From contig NC_060064.1 in NCBI RefSeq assembly GCF_020283565.1, positions 27,548,337 to 27,612,336 on the forward strand: a stretch of 64,000 bases of DNA, written 5' to 3'. A program made the position numbers and the translations under genes. Positions 12,074 to 24,184 of this stretch are shown here, piece by piece. Each line of letters starts with the position of its first letter. The stretch's first letter is position 1. The notes beneath the pieces were generated by a model. That model saw nothing but the letters and a program-made list of their open reading frames with translations, was not told the DNA's origin and made no database searches. This stretch comes from Trifolium pratense. Taxonomy: Eukaryota; Streptophyta; Magnoliopsida; Fabales; Fabaceae.

Positions 12074-13827
12074 ATGGAAGAAGAAATCGAAGTGAACGAA
12101 TCCAACGAAGATTTCAGCAATTCAATCCTCTCTGAATTCGGAAGCTCCACCAACCAAAGCCACCGGCACCTCTGCAGATTCATCAGAACAATATCAAAGA
12201 TGATTAAAAGACACGATCTACCTTCTTCACCGTTTATATACATGACCGTAACCGTTTCTTGCCTCGAAGCCATCTCAACTATAACTAACCATGATAACCG
12301 CATGCTCAACGTGCTTCTCAAACTTCTCTCTCTTGTCATTGTTAAAGTGCCTGTTGATGTTGTGAGGAAGACCAGAGAGTCTTCGTCGGAGCTTATTGCG
12401 ACGCTTATTGTCTATCCATCCATCTCTGAGACTGCAGTTGTTGAAGGATTGAAGTTTCGTTCGCATTTGTTCATCAATGGAGAAGAATATACTGTTCTTC
12501 CTTCTCATGATTCTCCGCTGTTCAATGTGTTGTCAAAGTTTCTTACCGATTCGAGACCTCATGTAATGATTCTTTAACTTCTAACCTCAATTTTCTATGT
12601 GTTTTATTGCTAAACTAAGTTTAATTTGATCACAACCAAATTATAGGTATCACTTTAGAAATAGTTACGATTAAAGTCAAATTTTCGTAATAATCTAATG
12701 CTTACTATTGATTGGAGCTATCCTGATGCAAAATTGGTGATTATTTTAGTGCATATATATTTGAGATAAGAGATATAGGAAAGACATAGAAAGAACACTA
12801 GCTTAGACTATAACAATGTATCAGCCCCGTGAGCTTAGCACAGTTGGTAGGAACATTGCAGTTTATATGCAGGGGGAGGTTCGAACCTCGGACACCCCAC
12901 TCATTCACTTTAAGGGTGGAATTTCTAGCCACTAGACTACCTAACACAAAAAAAGAACTATAACAATGTATCAGAGATATAGGAATAAACACCATGTCTC
13001 AACTCTTGATAATATATGTACTATAGTCTATAGGATATTGTTGAAATTGATCATTGATGTCTTCATTTTTGTAAAATTATCATACTTAGTTGATCAGATC
13101 CTAATACAAATTGTACACCGCCTTTAGTTTTGTCCTGCCCGGTGTTCAATCTTCCACTACTATCATTATGGTCAGTTGGTCCCAGTTTGAAAAAGCTTTA
13201 GAGTTACAATTGTCATTTAAAATGAGACGATTTAAAATTTATGTCTTTTTACCCCGTTTCATCTCAAACATTCCGTGTTAGAGTGCAAGACAGGTTGTTC
13301 TTGTAATAATTGGTAGCGGACATGTTTCGCTGTTTTAATTTTCTGAACTTTTGTGTGTATTGTGTAACAATTATTAATGTTGTGTACTGTGCGGTGAAGG
13401 GGCTTTAGCTGATTTAGCTGGTTTAGCAAGGTTACATAACTTTTGATTGATTTTCTATTAGACTGCTCTGTAGTCGGTTCTGTTCCTTATTAAGGATGCA
13501 GAATGCTTGCTAAATTATGGTAATACTGGACTGTTGTGTGCTGACTAAATATTCCAACAGGTTCGAAGGCAATGTCATTTGTGTCTCCGAAATATCTTGA
13601 TAAACTTCCAAAAGTCTCCGCTACTAGGAATCGCAAGCGAAAGTGTTATAAACTTACTTGAAAGGGTTCCATTGCTTGCCGGTGGAGCAAATGCAAATGC
13701 TGATGAAGGAACTAAGGGAGCCCAACAGGCTTTATATATTCTTGATGCCTTGAAAGAGTGTCTTCCTTTGTTGTCGCTAAAATACAAGAACAACATTCTT
13801 AAGCACTTCAAATGCAAATGCTGGTGA
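12074..13827 (+). CDS. Truncated RRP12-like protein, copy B
   Basis: Two exons are predicted: 12074-12562 and 13561-13827, giving 251 aa. It is paralogous to copy A, with exon 2 nearly identical (three residue changes in 88 by eye) and exon 1 more divergent, notably after HRHLC and around residue 60-80. It carries the same RRP12 N-terminal blocks and the same premature end after ILKHFK, produced by the same 29-nt re-use. The truncation therefore came before the duplication. The native family member would continue for about 1000 more residues. Both frames have stayed open, which is compatible with either recent duplication or weak constraint. The upstream sequence differs from copy A (a MITE at 11735-11945). 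Confidence 0.72.
12825..12956 (+). mobile_element. tRNA-derived SINE in copy B intron
   Basis: It is flanked by a perfect 18-bp target duplication ACTATAACAATGTATCAG (12807-12824 and 12957-12974). It has an A-box-like GTGAGCTTAGCACAGTTGG, a B-box GGTTCGAACCTC and an A-rich tail. It is a better-preserved allele of the same insertion seen in copy A. Confidence 0.85.
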
Positions 13828-14128
13828 AGGAACTAAGCTATTATATGTTCAATGTTTTTGAAGAAAGTACTATACTGTGTTGCACTTGTACACTCTTACC
13901 AAAAAAAAAAATTCTCTCAAGATACTAAACCCATGGGTTTTGCTTCAAGTAGCTTTTGAAGTTTCCAAATGGCTAAAGCATGTGTAATTTTGTAGAAGAT
14001 GATCATGGATTATGGAACTGACATTGCCAGTTGTAAATTCTATTAACAAAGTGAAAGTAGGAGGCTTGGTGGGTTGATTGGTCTGCAGTCTGCACAATGC
14101 ATGTTCCCATCAATTTTACCAATTTGCA

Positions 14129-15650
14129 TAACTTAAAAATTTATTTATGAGATAATGTTTATTTATTTTTTGACGTGGGGGACAAGATTTATTTATTTTT
14201 TGACAAAGTGGGGGACAAGTTATACAGTTACACATATTTTTGAATACTTGTTTATAGCTGTCTATATTGAAAAAAATTAAAATTTACTAATTTAATCATT
14301 TTTTAAAATTTACGGTAGTTTTTACATTTTACTGATTGAGTCAATGAATTGAATAACTTAGAAGTAGTACTAATAAATCAACGGATTGGAGTATAATATT
14401 CTGATTCCTGATCCTGAGGTTAACGACTAGTTCAAATTTCATTCATCCGTAGCACGCACGGACACGCTACAGTTACATCAAAGTCTTCAAATTTTAAACT
14501 CAACAATCATCAAATCAAAATGTTACCTTGAAGTTAACGTCACAAACAGTCCCCAACGTCTAAAAACGAATATGCTGCTTTCCCTTTTATTAATCAATTT
14601 ATCCATTAAATAAACATAAAATTCAAATTAATTTCTGATATTTTTATATTAAGGACAAACTAATACCCGATTTATAATTAAAGGACTAATTTGTAAAGCT
14701 AGTATGAAAATGTCACATATTAAGTTGAGTTTTATTTTTGTCGGATACTGGATTTTTTTGTCAGAGATTTGTGAGATACAAAAATGAGTCTTCACTCTTT
14801 AAGAACTTTAAGTTGTGAGATTGAATTCAGGAATTTGATTAAGTTAGAAAAGACATGTGACATCCTCGTGATAAAGGGGGTGGAGTGGACACCTCGATTA
14901 GTTTTAGCTAAAATTAAATGTGTTAAGGTGTATAAGATGAATATATATATGTATGTACTATATTCATAGTACATACAATATCATACATTTGATTCTCAAT
15001 ACGTATTATATGCATTCTTCCTACCAACTGAGTTTTGCTTATGGACCGACTTCTTTGTGTTATTTTTTTTTGCCTTTTATCTATCTATCTATGGATTTTC
15101 TTCTGTAACTCTGTGAGTTGTAACTGCGTGAGCGTGATGCAATTACAACTCTTAACTGTCGGATTTTACTCGACAGCTGAGATTATTTTTCTGTATAATT
15201 TATCTATGTGATCTAGACCATCCGATCTCAAATCGACGACATATATTGATTTCTGCGTAGAATTGTGTGGAAGTACAACAGTAGCCAATGATGATCCGTC
15301 TCTATGGTGTGCTCTCCAATCATCATTACCGTAAACTCCTCCCAATCCCCTATTCTTTCTCAAACACCCAACTCATCCTTTTTCATTTTCAAACAAAAAG
15401 ATAATAATAATCATATATCCCAACAAAATAGAGACACAATCGCTAAACCCATAATCCATTTCCATCCCCTCAAACACAAACACAAACCACCCCCTCTCAA
15501 TCATCTCCTAATAATTTCTCACACACAAAATTAGTAACAAACAACAACAACAATCCCAAAAAAAACCAACAACAACACAAATTCAAAGAACTTTTGTGTC
15601 TATAAGGTGAATTTAGTTTCTTTTGTTTTGTTCATGTTTTTCCTTATGTA
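14129..15650. other. Spacer and 5' leader region of the MORN gene
   Basis: No gene is supported in 14129-15200; frames at 14784-14974 on both strands are short and featureless. From about 15350 the sequence becomes C/A-rich with many cac and aaca words, as expected of a 5' untranslated leader for the MORN gene at 15651. The exact promoter was not resolved. Confidence 0.4.
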
Positions 15651-18600
15651 ATGCATCAAAAGAAATCAGAGGTCCAAATCGGAAAAGAAAGCGTTGGCGT
15701 CTCTTCCGATTTCAACCCAACACCACCAATTCAACAAAATCATCAACGTCATCAACACCTTTGTCCACGTCATCATTCCATTGATATTTACCCTCCTCAA
15801 AAACACCACCACCACCACCAACCACCTCCCACAAAACCACCGTCATCTTTCAAACAACCACAAACCACCACCACTCCCTTCTTCTCTCTCACCGTCGCTT
15901 CCTCCGCCGCCGCTTTCCGTATCCTCCGCCGTCTCAAAAAACACCGTTCCTTCCTCCTCATCTCTCTCCCTCTTCTCTACCTTTACCTCCACGCTTCCCG
16001 CTCTTTCTTTCTCGATTTCCTAACCGCTTTAGCTTTCTCCACCGCTTTACTCTTCTCTCTAAACATCGCTCTTCCTTCTCTTCGTTCTTTCCCTCTCCAC
16101 CATCTCAATTTACATAAAATCCGTTCATCTTCTTCACGTAATCCTCCTGCTTTACCTGTTTTCTGGACAATCGGATCGCGGCCGAAGTCGGAAAAACGGT
16201 TAGGGTCTGGTTGTTGGGTTCAGGTATTCGGAAACGGAGACGTTTACGAAGGGGAGTTTCATAAAGGAAAGTGTTCAGGGAGTGGTGTTTATTATTATAG
16301 TATGAGTGGTAGATATGAAGGGGATTGGATTGATGGAAGATATGATGGGTATGGTGTTGAGACATGGGCACGTGGGAGTCGTTATAGAGGACAATATAGA
16401 CAAGGATTGAGACATGGATTTGGTGTTTATAGGTTTTATACAGGTGATGTTTATACTGGTGAATGGTCTAATGGACAGAGTCATGGGTGTGGTGTTCATA
16501 CTTGTGAAGATGGGAGTAGATATGTTGGAGAGTTTAAATGGGGTGTTAAACATGGACTTGGTCATTATCATTTCAGGTTTGTTTTTGTTGTTGTTTTTCC
16601 TATTTTTCATGAGTAATGTGTCTTATATTGTTTTGGTTGTGACTTGTGATTAGATTAGGGTTTTAGATAAATTACTGCGACTTTTGAGACATAATGATTT
16701 GTTGTTGCTTTGTTTTTTGGGTCAAATATTGTTTACCTTAATTTCAGTTTACCTCCATATAGTAATATTTTTATTTCCGATTACCCCTTTAATGTTAAGA
16801 TTCTGTCCTTTTAGCCCTCATTGAATATGTTGACTTAAGATTCCGTCTTTTTGTCCCCTTTAATTTTAGCGGATTTCCGTTTACTCCCTCACTAAGCACA
16901 CCATGTCATCATTTATGCGGAATCATAAGGCAGCATATTCAATGAGAGGCTAAAAGGACGAAATCTTGACATTAAAGGGGATTATCGGAAAAAATATATA
17001 TATTTCAGGGGTAAACCAAAATTCCCTAATATTGTAGGGGTAAACACTATTTTACCTTTTTTTTTTGTCATGTTTTTCCTTAGATTAATGTGTCTTATAA
17101 TGTTTGTTTGATTGTGATTAGGGTTTTAAATAAAGGTCTGTGATTGTGATTGAAGTTGTGAAATAATAGTTTTTTGTGTTTCCAAAACCGCTATGTGACC
17201 GTGATTGTGATCTAGGTTGTGACCGTGACCACGATTGAGGCCTATGTATCATGGATACTTTAGACCGAAGGTGTCTGGGTATGTTCCAATAGGATATTGC
17301 ACTCGTAGTTACATTAAATTTTTATGTTTTCAAAGTCTTAATGTGTTAGTGTCGTGTTTGTGGCCGTTCTTCATAGATTTTTGCTGCATCTGTCGCATTT
17401 GACTGTGATTCTTTGTAATATCAATGATTGGTGCGGACTTATTTGAAACCCTGGCTGTGATGTTGGTGAGGATGTTCAATTTTAGTACATTGTAGGCTTT
17501 TGAGAAAAATGGATTTATTCAATTACAAATATGGTAGATTTTTGCATTGTTTGTATTAGTTATGGTGGGATGTGTTTATTAAGGATTACTAGTTAGCGTA
17601 TGACGAGAGAAATATAACTACTGAAATGGAGAAAATGGTGCACCAATTTTTTTTGAATAAAAACTGTAGGTTAGTATGCATATGATTTTAAGGATTGATT
17701 CTCATTTTCATTACAATTGTTTTGTTTGAAACTCGACAAATATATTATACCACTAGGCACAAGTCATACAATGTGAATGACGATATTTTTTGTTTTGTTT
17801 TTTAGTTGCTGTCATGAAACGTGATGACTACTTGTCCCAGTCCATCTTGGATTTGCTTTGTGACTATGTTGTTGTATAAAAAGCCTTTGAATGACTTTTT
17901 CTCTCTCTTTTGGAATGGTTGAGATGTTGTGTATTCTATTTGTTTGTTATAATCCTTTTTAGCAATTTGGCTGGTTTGGATTAGCTTCTAGCTTAAGAGA
18001 GCTTCTCCATACATTAAATTTATGGAAAAGTTAAATTAAAGAATTTCTGAAATAATTGAGAAGCTTAAGCTAATTTCAACTTACACAAGAAGCTATTGTT
18101 CAATTGAATTACGTATAGAGTTGTCTGCTACCTTTCTCTTTATGCACTTTAAACATTAATATGTTGGATTTTTCATTGTAACTAAAATCTTCTGGTTAAT
18201 TAGAAATGGAGACATATATGCTGGTGAATACTTTGCGGACAAGATGCATGGATTTGGGGTATATCGTTTTGCAAATAACCATAGATATGAAGGAGCCTGG
18301 CATGAGGGAAGAAGGCAAGGACTTGGAATGTATACATTTAGAAATAGTGAAACCCAATCCGGTCACTGGCAAAATGGAGTCCTTGACATTCCAAGCACAC
18401 AGAACACTACTTATCCCGTTTCTCCTGTTGGTGTTAATCATTCCAAAGTACTTAATGCCGTGCAGGTACATTTTATTCTTGTTAAAACTCTTTTCCCAGA
18501 TAGAACTTATTAAGTAATGAATATTGAATAATGTAGAATATTTTCTCCTCTTAGCCTACAATGTCCTTGATGTATGAGTATGAATTCTGGATGAATCTGT

Positions 18601-19541
18601 TATTGCCAGTTATTGTGAATGTTATACCAGTTATTTTCTCCATCTTTCTTTAGGTGGTATTATTAATTGTGTTTATATGTCTCATTCCATTTGTTTGCTT
18701 TGACCGTTAATTTGAGTTACTGGAAATTCTGATTTTGGCTATCTCTTTTTTTCATTAGTGAAACTGTTTCATGTTTATAGTTTAGCATTTTTTTAATGTT
18801 TGAGGAGGGAGGAGGTTATGATGGTTGAGGTTAGTTCAGTATTTGTTGCCATTAGCATATGTTTTTCTCGAAGTATGTCTTAGCTAAATATTTGTTGTGA
18901 TGGAGTCTTGAGCTTACAAGTTACTGGAAGAAAACAGGATTATCGTACATGCAGAATTTTGGACATCTTGTCTTGTATGCATAAAATAAAAATTGAAAGA
19001 AACCAAACAAATTGCAGACAGTTAGATAATTTACTGCAATATGATCTTTCATTTTTCATCATTGTTGTTTAATGACAAATATTAGTATAGTTAGTATTTT
19101 GTTGGGGATGAGAAGTAAACCCTCTCATTCCTTATCACTCCGCTTTTTAACTGTGTTCACCTTATCTTAACGACCTTCCAGTTTTCATTGTTAATGTGGA
19201 AAGTATTTCTGATATGTTTCCAATAAGTAATAGGTTACAAACACTAATTTGTTTCAACAGACTATTCTAAACCTAATGGGCCTGATTAATGGACTAAATA
19301 CAATTATTACAAATATACATTATTTACAAGAGTTAATCATGTTTATTTATTTCACAAACAGGAAGCAAGACGAGCCGCAGAGAAAGCCTATGATGTGAGC
19401 AAGGTAGATGAAAGGGTAAATAGAGCAGTATCAGCAGCTAATAGAGCAGCAAATGCAGCTAGAGTAGCCGCTGTCAAAGCTGTGCAAAAGCAAATGCATC
19501 ATCATGTCAACAACGAAGGTTTCCCGATTCCTATTATGTAA
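15651..19541 (+). CDS. MORN-repeat membrane protein
   Basis: Three exons are predicted: 15651-16576, 18204-18465 and 19362-19541 (AG|gtttgt, acceptors ttaattag and caaacag), giving 455 aa. Residues 1-80 are His/Pro/Thr-rich. Residues about 101-142 form one or two hydrophobic membrane segments. From about 197 there are seven MORN repeats with GxYxGEWxxGxxHGxGxY spacing (for example SRYRGQYRQGLRHGFGVYRF), the sixth starting across the first exon junction. Exon 3 adds an Ala-rich, probably helical tail (ANRAANAARVAAVKAVQ). This layout matches the plant family of MORN proteins with N-terminal membrane anchors, loosely annotated as SET7/9-like or PIP5K-like although no SET or kinase domain is present. 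MORN repeats bind membranes or phospholipids. The biological role is not known from sequence. Reading exon 1 into the intron would give a false FVFVVVFPIF tail. Confidence 0.88.
16721..17059. mobile_element. Palindromic MITE in MORN gene intron 1
   Basis: The left arm (TATTGTTTACC...CCCCTTTAATGTTAAGATT...CCTTTTAGCC) is repeated inverted at the right (GGCTAAAAGGACG...AATCTTGACATTAAAGGGG...GGTAAACACTATT). The foldback spans about 340 bp in all. This fits a Mutator-type non-autonomous element, but I could not define a clean target duplication because of flanking T-runs. Confidence 0.6.
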
Positions 19542-21075
19542 GATTATCAACTTCTGTTTTTTATATTAGTGGACAAGCTTGAGATTGTTGAAGAGGATGG
19601 TGGCAAAACTAGTTCATACATCTTCATGACCATTGCGATCTTCTCTTTAGCATTATGCTTTCTTCGAAAGAAATTAGATCTGTTATTATCTATCTGCCAC
19701 GGTCCTTGTATAGAGGGAGGATGAGTGAGTGATAGGATATATATAGATAAGTTTTTCAATTTTGTCCCATGTTACTACATTTTTGTAAAATTATATAGGT
19801 GTAAATGCTGGTGTATAGGTAAAACCTACCAGCTACTGTTGTAATATTATGGTTTGGTAAGAAATAAGAACAGGAGAAACATATCTTATATAGTATATAA
19901 TAAAATGTTAATTATTTTCAACTTCAAGTTATGTTTGCTGCAATATATTGCAGCAAACCACCATCAAAGACAACTCTGTTATCTATCAAGTTCTTGACTA
20001 CCACAATCTGAGTTCATGTGAAGCTCAATCTTAAAGAAACCACGATCTTTAATTCGCGTGGTAACTTTATATGTTGTCTTTGTAAAGAAACACTTTAACT
20101 ACTGTGTTTTTAATTTGAGTAGTGTTATCAACTTTCACTCTAATACTCTATTTCCAATATTGTCTGTTTTATCGAATGAAATAACCATGTGGAGTTCATT
20201 TTAAAATGATTCATTGGTCTCACAAATATTTCACGTAGTATAAGAGTTAGTATTTTCCTCTCATGCATTTTGTGTTTAGTCTTCTCTTATTTATCTAATC
20301 TAATGGTTGTTGACCCACAAAGGAAAAAGAGGGGAAAAAAAAGATTGAATGACTGAGAATGATGAATGGAGAATGAACATGATAGATAGGGTTGGAGAGA
20401 ATTCAAATTCATATGAAATACCCTAGAATGCTCTACTAGGGTTTGCATGCATGGCATCGATGTATCTCAAACTTAAAAGCAACACATGTATGAGTGACAT
20501 GTCCAAGGGCAAAGTGGCAATTAGACAACAATTTTTCCTTAATTTTATCATTTCCGACCTAATTTCTTCTCACTTAACCTAGATGTCAATTAATGTAAAT
20601 TGAATGCTCTTGATCAATATGTCTGAATTGATATTACGATTTTACAAGTTTAAGTGCTTAACTGTTTTTCTAATCTAAGATTTTCATTTTTCAAGTTTGT
20701 TCCATCCAAAATTAGTGATTGTTTCCGTTTGTTGAATTTTAAATAGATCAAAATTGATATGCCAATTTGAACCAAATGAATATCGTGATACGACTAAAAA
20801 TCAATCGGAGCAACAAGACTACCAAGAGCAAAAATGATGGAGATGAGTGACTCTGAGTCAAAACAAATATTTGAATATTGACAAAAGAAAAAAAGATGGT
20901 TGTTAGTATTTTGAATATTGACAAAAGAAAAAAAGAATTTCAAAAAATATAACATAATAAAATATCATATTTGTTTTCCAGTTTCTAATCTGGTTTTTTT
21001 GCAAGGTGGTTTTCGGTGCCAAACAGACCGGATACTGGTCTGGTTCAAGATTGAATCGGTTGAACCGGCCGGTCT
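19542..21075. other. 3' flank of MORN gene and AT-rich spacer
   Basis: No gene is supported. The MORN 3' untranslated region probably lies within the first few hundred bases. A 40-bp tandem doublet (ttgaatattgacaaaag plus A-run) occurs at about 20871-20935. Sequence from about 21000 to 21075 (accggccggtctg, cagaccgg) is a short imperfect palindrome of unknown nature. Confidence 0.4.
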
Positions 21076-21084
21076 GTTTTTATT

Positions 21085-21788
21085 GAAATTTTCTCATCCC
21101 ACCCACCCATTTTCTCACACACCCCCAAACTTCCTAATTTGCCCCTGCTATGTTGACTTCGGAAACTACGAACCGAATTTTTACGAGTTTGGAAACGTTT
21201 TCCGCTCGCTACTTTTTCGGAAAACGTTTTCCGAATTACTGTGACTTATACCAGAACGCTACACCTTTTTCTCATTCACCTATATACTCAATCTAAAACT
21301 CTCCTCCAACAAATATTGTGTTTGCTTCGATTTGTGGCACAAAATCAAGATTGTAACCTTGCCTAGACGTTTCATTACTCGTGGAGGCTCGAAATCCAGG
21401 TAATTTTTAGTTTGAACCGTTTTGTTGTTGTGATATATAGGTCATAAATAGACTGTCATGTCGTAGCCCTTTCTGACACGATCGCTCGGAAAACGTTTTT
21501 CGAACTAAGCTCAGAAACGTTCGGAAAACGCTTTTCAAATTATTGGGCGCTTGAATTTTCGAATTTAAAGCTAAGGTACTCTTATTTTATGATCATAATT
21601 TTTTTGGGTAACATTAATGTAACAATTCATAGTGGAATGCCTATTTGTGTTATGCATAATAATAAGATATAAATGTGTTATGTGTAGATATGGATGATGA
21701 TTACGAGCTTCTGAAGTCAACATAGCAGGGGCAAATTATGAAGTTTGGGGGTGCGTGAGAAAATGGGTGGGTGGGATGAGAAATTTTC
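21085..21788. mobile_element. Mutator-like element with ~76-bp TIRs
   Basis: A perfect 9-bp target duplication GTTTTTATT (21076-21084, 21789-21797) flanks a 704-bp element. Its ends read GAAATTTTCTCATCCCACCC and, inverted at the right, GAAAATTTCTCATCCCACCC. The inverted repeats extend about 76 bp with a few mismatches, down to TATGTTGACTTC. A 9-bp duplication with long TIRs is diagnostic of the Mutator superfamily. The interior contains repeated CGGAAAACGTTTTCCGAA-like words and an intron-like stretch ending tgtgtag before an ATGGATGATGAT start, perhaps the 5' remnant of an element-borne or captured gene. Confidence 0.85.
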
Positions 21789-21869
21789 GTTTTTATTACC
21801 TTGATCATATCTCATAATTATTTTTTTGGAAATATCATTTCATTGCAAAAATAAACATAGATGATATGA

Positions 21870-21990
21870 GTGATGTGGGCCTCCGTTTTGAAGTTTAAGA
21901 TCCAGCCCACCCTAAAAAGCCCAGTCAACATCATAAACCCTAATTTCGGAATCCCCCTTCACTTCACTGCCTATATAATAGATTTCAACT
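21870..21990 (+). promoter_or_regulatory. Site II / telo-box / TATA promoter-like cluster
   Basis: Within 120 bp there is GTGGGCCTCC (site II-like TGGGCC), AGCCCACC and AAGCCCAGT (inverted TGGGCY), AAACCCTAAT (telo-box) and TATATAATAG. In plants this combination is typical of promoters of ribosomal-protein and snoRNA genes (established knowledge). The downstream product is uncertain. Confidence 0.5.
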
Positions 21991-22239
21991 TACTACTGCA
22001 ATGCAATTATCCCTGTCTCAAAATAATATAAGAAACAATTGGCCAAAAAAATTCATAAGTTTACCTAAATTTTTAAGTAGTATATTAATTTTTGTTGGCT
22101 GCTGTTCTTAATTTTTTAGGTGGAGTAGTAGTACTAAGAGTTCGTTAAGGATTTTCAATTTTGTGATTTCTTTCAATCGATTATTTTCTTCATTTTTTTC
22201 TCTATGTTTTTTTTTCTTTCTTTTTTTCTGTTGAATATT

Positions 22240-22660
22240 GTGCAGTGACGATACAATTTGTGGACTAGAGTTTCTGATCTGGGAATCTTCACCCAGAATT
22301 TGATTATTAAACCCTTGGCTGTCCGAGCACAAATAATATTTTCAATTTCTTTTAAAATTTGGTTTCAATTTCTATATTTTTTTTTTGAAAATTTTACTTT
22401 GGCTTATGATGATAATTTAATTATCTTAGCGGATTTCAGTGAGATTTTAATCAAGGATCTGATTGTTACACACACTGATGGCCTCATTGCTTTATTATTA
22501 CTTTTCAGATTTTTTTTTTTGTTCTTTGTGATTGTGTTTTATTATTTATTGTTGATTTAATTATTGTTTTGCGTCCATTACCAATTCTGAAGGATAAATT
22601 GTTCCTTTTGATGTAATGGCTCGGACGCCAGATTGACTGTGGTGATCCTGATTGATGGTT
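22240..22660 (+). ncRNA. Possible C/D-box snoRNA or leader region (weak)
   Basis: Downstream of the promoter-like cluster is an ATGATGA box C (22406-22412) with CTGA box D (22459-22462), 57 nt end to end. Weaker pairs are TGACGAT/CTGA (22246-22277) and TTGATGTA/CTGA (22609-22652). Terminal stems are not convincing and no methylation guide was identified. The same region could instead be a spliced 5' leader of the small frame that follows, since gtgcag at 22240-22245 looks like a splice acceptor. Confidence 0.2.
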
Positions 22661-22886
22661 TTTATTCAATGCCATTTGGTCTTGGAAACGCCTCATACAT
22701 TCAGTGTTTTCTATTGTTTTCAATTTTAGTTTAGTTAGAATTGATAAATTGCTTAGATTTGTAATATTTTTTAGCTTACATTTTTTTTTTAATTTGTAAT
22801 TTATTTTGATCCAAGTTTAATCAGTACTCTTGAAATTAACATACAACCAATTATTACAAATGCAAACAAACTGTTTTTTAACTTTT

Positions 22887-23111
22887 ATGGATCATCATTC
22901 GAAGTTGAAAATGAGTGTGAATGTGAGCGACCTTGAAGATGAGAAAGGTAGCGTGGTCAATTGCTGCCCAATTGCTCATCAATGTGTTTTGAGTATTGTA
23001 TTGTATTCCGGGTTTGTTTTAGCTCCTTGGAGCCTGGTATCTCTTCTATGCTATTGCTTCAACAAACTCTTTGGCTTCAATATCATTTTTGGAAGCAATG
23101 TCACAAAATGA
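22887..23111 (+). CDS. Candidate small membrane protein, 74 aa
   Basis: An ATG frame at 22887 encodes 74 residues: a polar N-terminus with an acidic DLEDEKG stretch at about 18-24, then a hydrophobic segment (VLSIVLYSGFVLAPWSLVSL) that could span a membrane, then a C-terminal tail. It lies about 900 bp downstream of a site II/telo-box promoter-like cluster on the same strand. I do not recognise the family. A frame of this size is only weak evidence in AT-rich DNA. An alternative start at 22911 gives 66 aa. Confidence 0.25.
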   Translation: MDHHSKLKMSVNVSDLEDEKGSVVNCCPIAHQCVLSIVLYSGFVLAPWSLVSLLCYCFNKLFGFNIIFGSNVTK

Positions 23112-24023
23112 ATATCGGGTTCTAAATGATAGGGGCCAAAAGAATCCTAGAATAAGCTTGAACCTTTTATCATATATAATTTTATATTTTAGCATTGCTA
23201 CCATGTAACCTGTTACATTGTAAAAAGTTATATTATCATAGACTTTATATTAGTAATTCATAATGATGTTGTTTAGATAATGTAATCAACTTTTTCATTT
23301 GAATATCTCTTGATTGTTATTGTTGCCATACATTATTGGTAAAAGAAATTGAAACTCACTTAACACTATAATCTCAAGTACGATGAAGTTAAAATGGATT
23401 AGTGAATTCAATGGTAATGCTAGGTACTGTAATTAATACTCTTTAAAACTAAACAGATAATAACTTACTACACCAAAATTCTTTACACCAAAAAAATAAA
23501 ATTATTGAACTCAATCCATGGACTTAGACACTGATTACTTTCCCTAAGGCATGTTTCGCAACCGTTTTAAAAGAACACCCCAACACCCTACCACCATGAA
23601 TACCCTCTTACACCTCCACTACAGAAAATGAATCAACATTGATCTCCATTGCTTCTAATCTCAATCTTCCCACAAGCTTTTAGCCTTCATACACACCTCA
23701 AAGCTCCACCACGAATGCAATGTTCTGCCCAACAAATTTTGTGAAACCTCTTTCAATTGATTTTGATGTGCTTCCTTGTTATCCCGAACCTTTTCATCAC
23801 AATAACCTGATTGTTAGGACGAGTATAAGATGCATCATGTCTTTGGGACGGAGGGAGTAGTAAGTTAATCAAACAAAGTGTATCTAATTGGAATCAAGCA
23901 ATTACAATTACAACCAAAGAGTGAAAACAAGTCAAAACAACCGAATCAAGCGATTCCAACCCCTAAGCAAGATACTAGGTAAAGCACCAATAACTCAAAT
24001 TATAGTTAAATCTTTTTTTCTTG
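23112..24023. other. Spacer with a Stowaway-like MITE end
   Basis: No gene is supported. The sequence gggacggagggagta at about 23847-23862 is the right terminus of a CTCCCTCCGTCCC-type MITE. The matching left end was not found. Confidence 0.4.
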
Positions 24024-24184
24024 GTCTTTGTAACGACCCGATTTTTTTTATAACTGAAATAATTATAAAGATATTTGAAATAAAATTTATAGATATATAA
24101 ACTTAGTTAAAAATGATTAATAGTTTGAAAATTTCCGGCGGAAGAAAAATACCACAACAATCTAATTATTATATAAAATATTTA

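Larger units (their letters stand above)
11980..14128 (+). repeat. Duplication unit B (RRP12-fragment locus)
   Basis: This is the second copy of the 2.2-kb segment described at 7797-10067, in the same orientation and colinear through leader, exons, intron and 3' flank. Confidence 0.85.

Noticed and set aside
8680..12960. tRNA genes suggested by A/B-box sequences in the RRP12 introns
   Set aside because: They have A-rich tails and target duplications and no closed cloverleaf, as expected of SINEs. The same reasoning applies to 28224-28330, 51013-51300 and 53850-54008.
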